In this document: positions 63,791-64,000 of the stretch, in pieces
Layout of the letters: each line of letters starts with the position of its first letter
How positions within the stretch are numbered: the stretch's first letter is position 1
NCBI RefSeq assembly: GCF_030704535.1
Contig: NC_081820.1
Span: forward strand, 1,741,001-1,805,000
Direction of reading: 5' to 3'
DNA: 64,000 nt
Source: Vitis vinifera
Lineage: Eukaryota; Streptophyta; Magnoliopsida; Vitales; Vitaceae
Notes under the pieces: generated by a model
What the model was told of the DNA's origin: nothing
The model's input: the letters and a program-made list of their open reading frames with translations, nothing else
The model's database searches: none
Translations under genes and position numbers: made by a program

Positions 63791-64000
63791 CGATGTGTCG
63801 ATACATATGGATATGATATTTTCAATTGATATATCGACGGTCAAAGCTCAATAAAATGAGTTATTGTGCTGCTGTCGGGAGTTGAACCCCCAACCAAAAG
63901 GTTGGGGCCAACATCCACTTACTATTAGGGCAAGTTTGTCCTTTGTTAATTATCATGCACCACACACACACACACACACAATATTAAAACAATCCTTTAA
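63791..64000 (-). other. tRNA-derived (SINE-like) fragment and (CA)n at the window end
   Basis: On the minus strand GGTTCAACTCC (63888-63878) is a perfect Pol III B box. It is preceded by an 8-bp hairpin CCCCAACC AAAA GGTTGGGG. An A box is only weakly suggested. The 3' side reads into AT-rich DNA with CGAT motifs. A (CA)n run lies at about 63959-63980. It may be a SINE or a tRNA pseudogene and is cut by the window. Confidence 0.4.

Overview
The window looks like nuclear DNA of a woody eudicot, most likely grapevine (Vitis). That assignment rests on recognising its gene families, AT-rich intergenic DNA and repeat load, not on a search. Intron-containing plant genes are separated by decayed transposable elements. 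I support six protein-coding genes, one kinase pseudogene and several datable-looking mobile elements with target-site duplications (TSDs).

Layout. 1-3.6 kb: a copia remnant, then an unusual array of about 20 short hairpin-forming repeats. 3.6-7.8 kb: a 4.2-kb solo LTR with a 5-bp TSD, carrying a 153-bp tandem array. 8.8-12.3 kb (+): class A1 heat-shock transcription factor. 15.8-20.0 kb (-): SYP2-type vacuolar/prevacuolar Qa-SNARE, convergent with the HSF. 20-27 kb: gene-free, with MITE-like repeats, a 399-bp hAT-type element with an embedded tRNA-like sequence (13-bp TIRs, 8-bp TSD) and an LTR-like segment. 27.4-31.9 kb (+): BPA1-like RRM protein. 32.8-43.4 kb: a 10.6-kb gag-only gypsy-type element whose two LTRs are in inverted orientation, yet the whole is bounded by a 5-bp TSD. 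45.1-46.6 kb (+): non-RD receptor-like kinase of the LRK10L/PR5K type without a large ectodomain, followed by a wrecked copy at 48.3-49.0 kb. 50.2-52.6 kb (-): CML18-like calcium sensor with a duplicated copy of its 3' end. 54.6-58.2 kb (+): JmjN/JmjC histone demethylase. 58.2-64 kb: decayed copia element (-) and a tRNA-derived fragment.

The genes do not form a pathway. Several act in stress or immune signalling (HSFA1, BPA1-like, LRK10L-like kinase, CML), but adjacency in a plant genome is weak evidence for co-function. A recurring structural theme is local tandem duplication inside gene introns or leaders: HSF intron 1, SYP2 intron 2, BPA1 introns 1 and 3, and the CML upstream leader. Two genes (BPA1-like and JMJ) appear to have the start codon in a first coding exon of only 6 and 3 nt.

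The best candidates for something new are the inverted-LTR gypsy element, the covarying hairpin array, the hAT-type element with Pol III A and B boxes, and the exon-3 echoes in the SNARE intron. All exon boundaries are read from the sequence by GT/AG sites, frame and family similarity; no transcript data were available.
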